DNA of 12,105 nucleotides from an uncultured Georgenia sp. (lineage in GTDB: Bacteria; Actinomycetota; Actinomycetes; Actinomycetales; Actinomycetaceae), in contig NZ_CALGNQ010000282.1 in assembly GCF_937958535.1 (NCBI RefSeq), positions 1-12,105 on the forward strand, given 5' to 3'. Positions 12,084-12,105 of the stretch are shown one piece after another. The position numbers and the translations under genes were made by a program. Numbering within the stretch: the stretch's first letter is position 1; the number at the start of each line of letters is the position of its first letter. A model generated the notes under the pieces. That model did not search any database. It saw only the letters and a list, made by a program, of their open reading frames with translations, and was not told where the DNA came from.

Positions 12084-12105
12084 TCTACGGTCGGCGCCGA
12101 CGCTC

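Noticed and set aside
12001..12105. Partial gene at the right edge
   Set aside because: Open frames exist on both strands (plus from GTG 12001; minus ending at 12009 or 12020), all of low complexity, and nothing in sequence or codon use decides among them.

Overview
The window is very GC-rich DNA (roughly 70-75% G+C by eye) with GTG starts, short leaders and GC-rich terminators. This fits a high-GC Actinomycetota. The menaquinone gene set together with DUF4229, PLDc_N and DUF3048 neighbours suggests a Micrococcales-type genome (Cellulomonas/Georgenia-like); that placement is an inference from gene content, not from a search.

Layout. 1-331 (+) is the 3' end of selB, the selenocysteine elongation factor. 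348-3715 is a run of four minus-strand genes read from high to low coordinates: a TetR-type regulator (3715-3107), an FtsX-like ABC permease (2967-1807), its ATPase (1810-1064, overlapping the permease by 4 bases) and a DHFR-like/RibD-C protein (941-348). A 33-bp near-palindrome at 3031-3063, between the regulator and the permease, is the probable operator.

3751-11040 carries five enzymes of menaquinone (vitamin K2) synthesis. menC-menD lie on the minus strand, overlap by GTGA, and are followed by a strong GC-rich hairpin. Divergent from menC, 60 bp away, is menB. On the plus strand further right are menE and menA. Together they cover isochorismate to demethylmenaquinone: MenD makes SEPHCHC, MenC makes o-succinylbenzoate, MenE activates it to the CoA ester, MenB closes the naphthoate ring, and MenA prenylates in the membrane. 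menF, menH, a DHNA-CoA thioesterase and menG are not in the window. A minus-strand DUF3048 lipoprotein gene sits between menB and menE. Right of menA are two small membrane proteins: DUF4229 (minus, stop codon interlocked with that of menA) and a PLDc_N-domain protein (plus).

Non-coding highlights. The 354-bp convergent gap between menB and the DUF3048 gene (7460-7813) holds nested perfect inverted repeats that could fold into a compact three-way junction (7515-7702); it is the least explained structure here. Six genes (tetR, menC, menB, menE, DUF4229, PLDc_N) have a TAnnnT -10-like hexamer only 6-9 bases before the start codon, the pattern of leaderless transcripts, whereas menA has a -35/-10 pair, a leader and a Shine-Dalgarno site. 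The right edge (11853-12105) has terminator-like and REP-like hairpins and GC-rich tandem repeats in which no gene can be assigned. I see no CRISPR array, no tRNA or rRNA gene, and no transposase gene.
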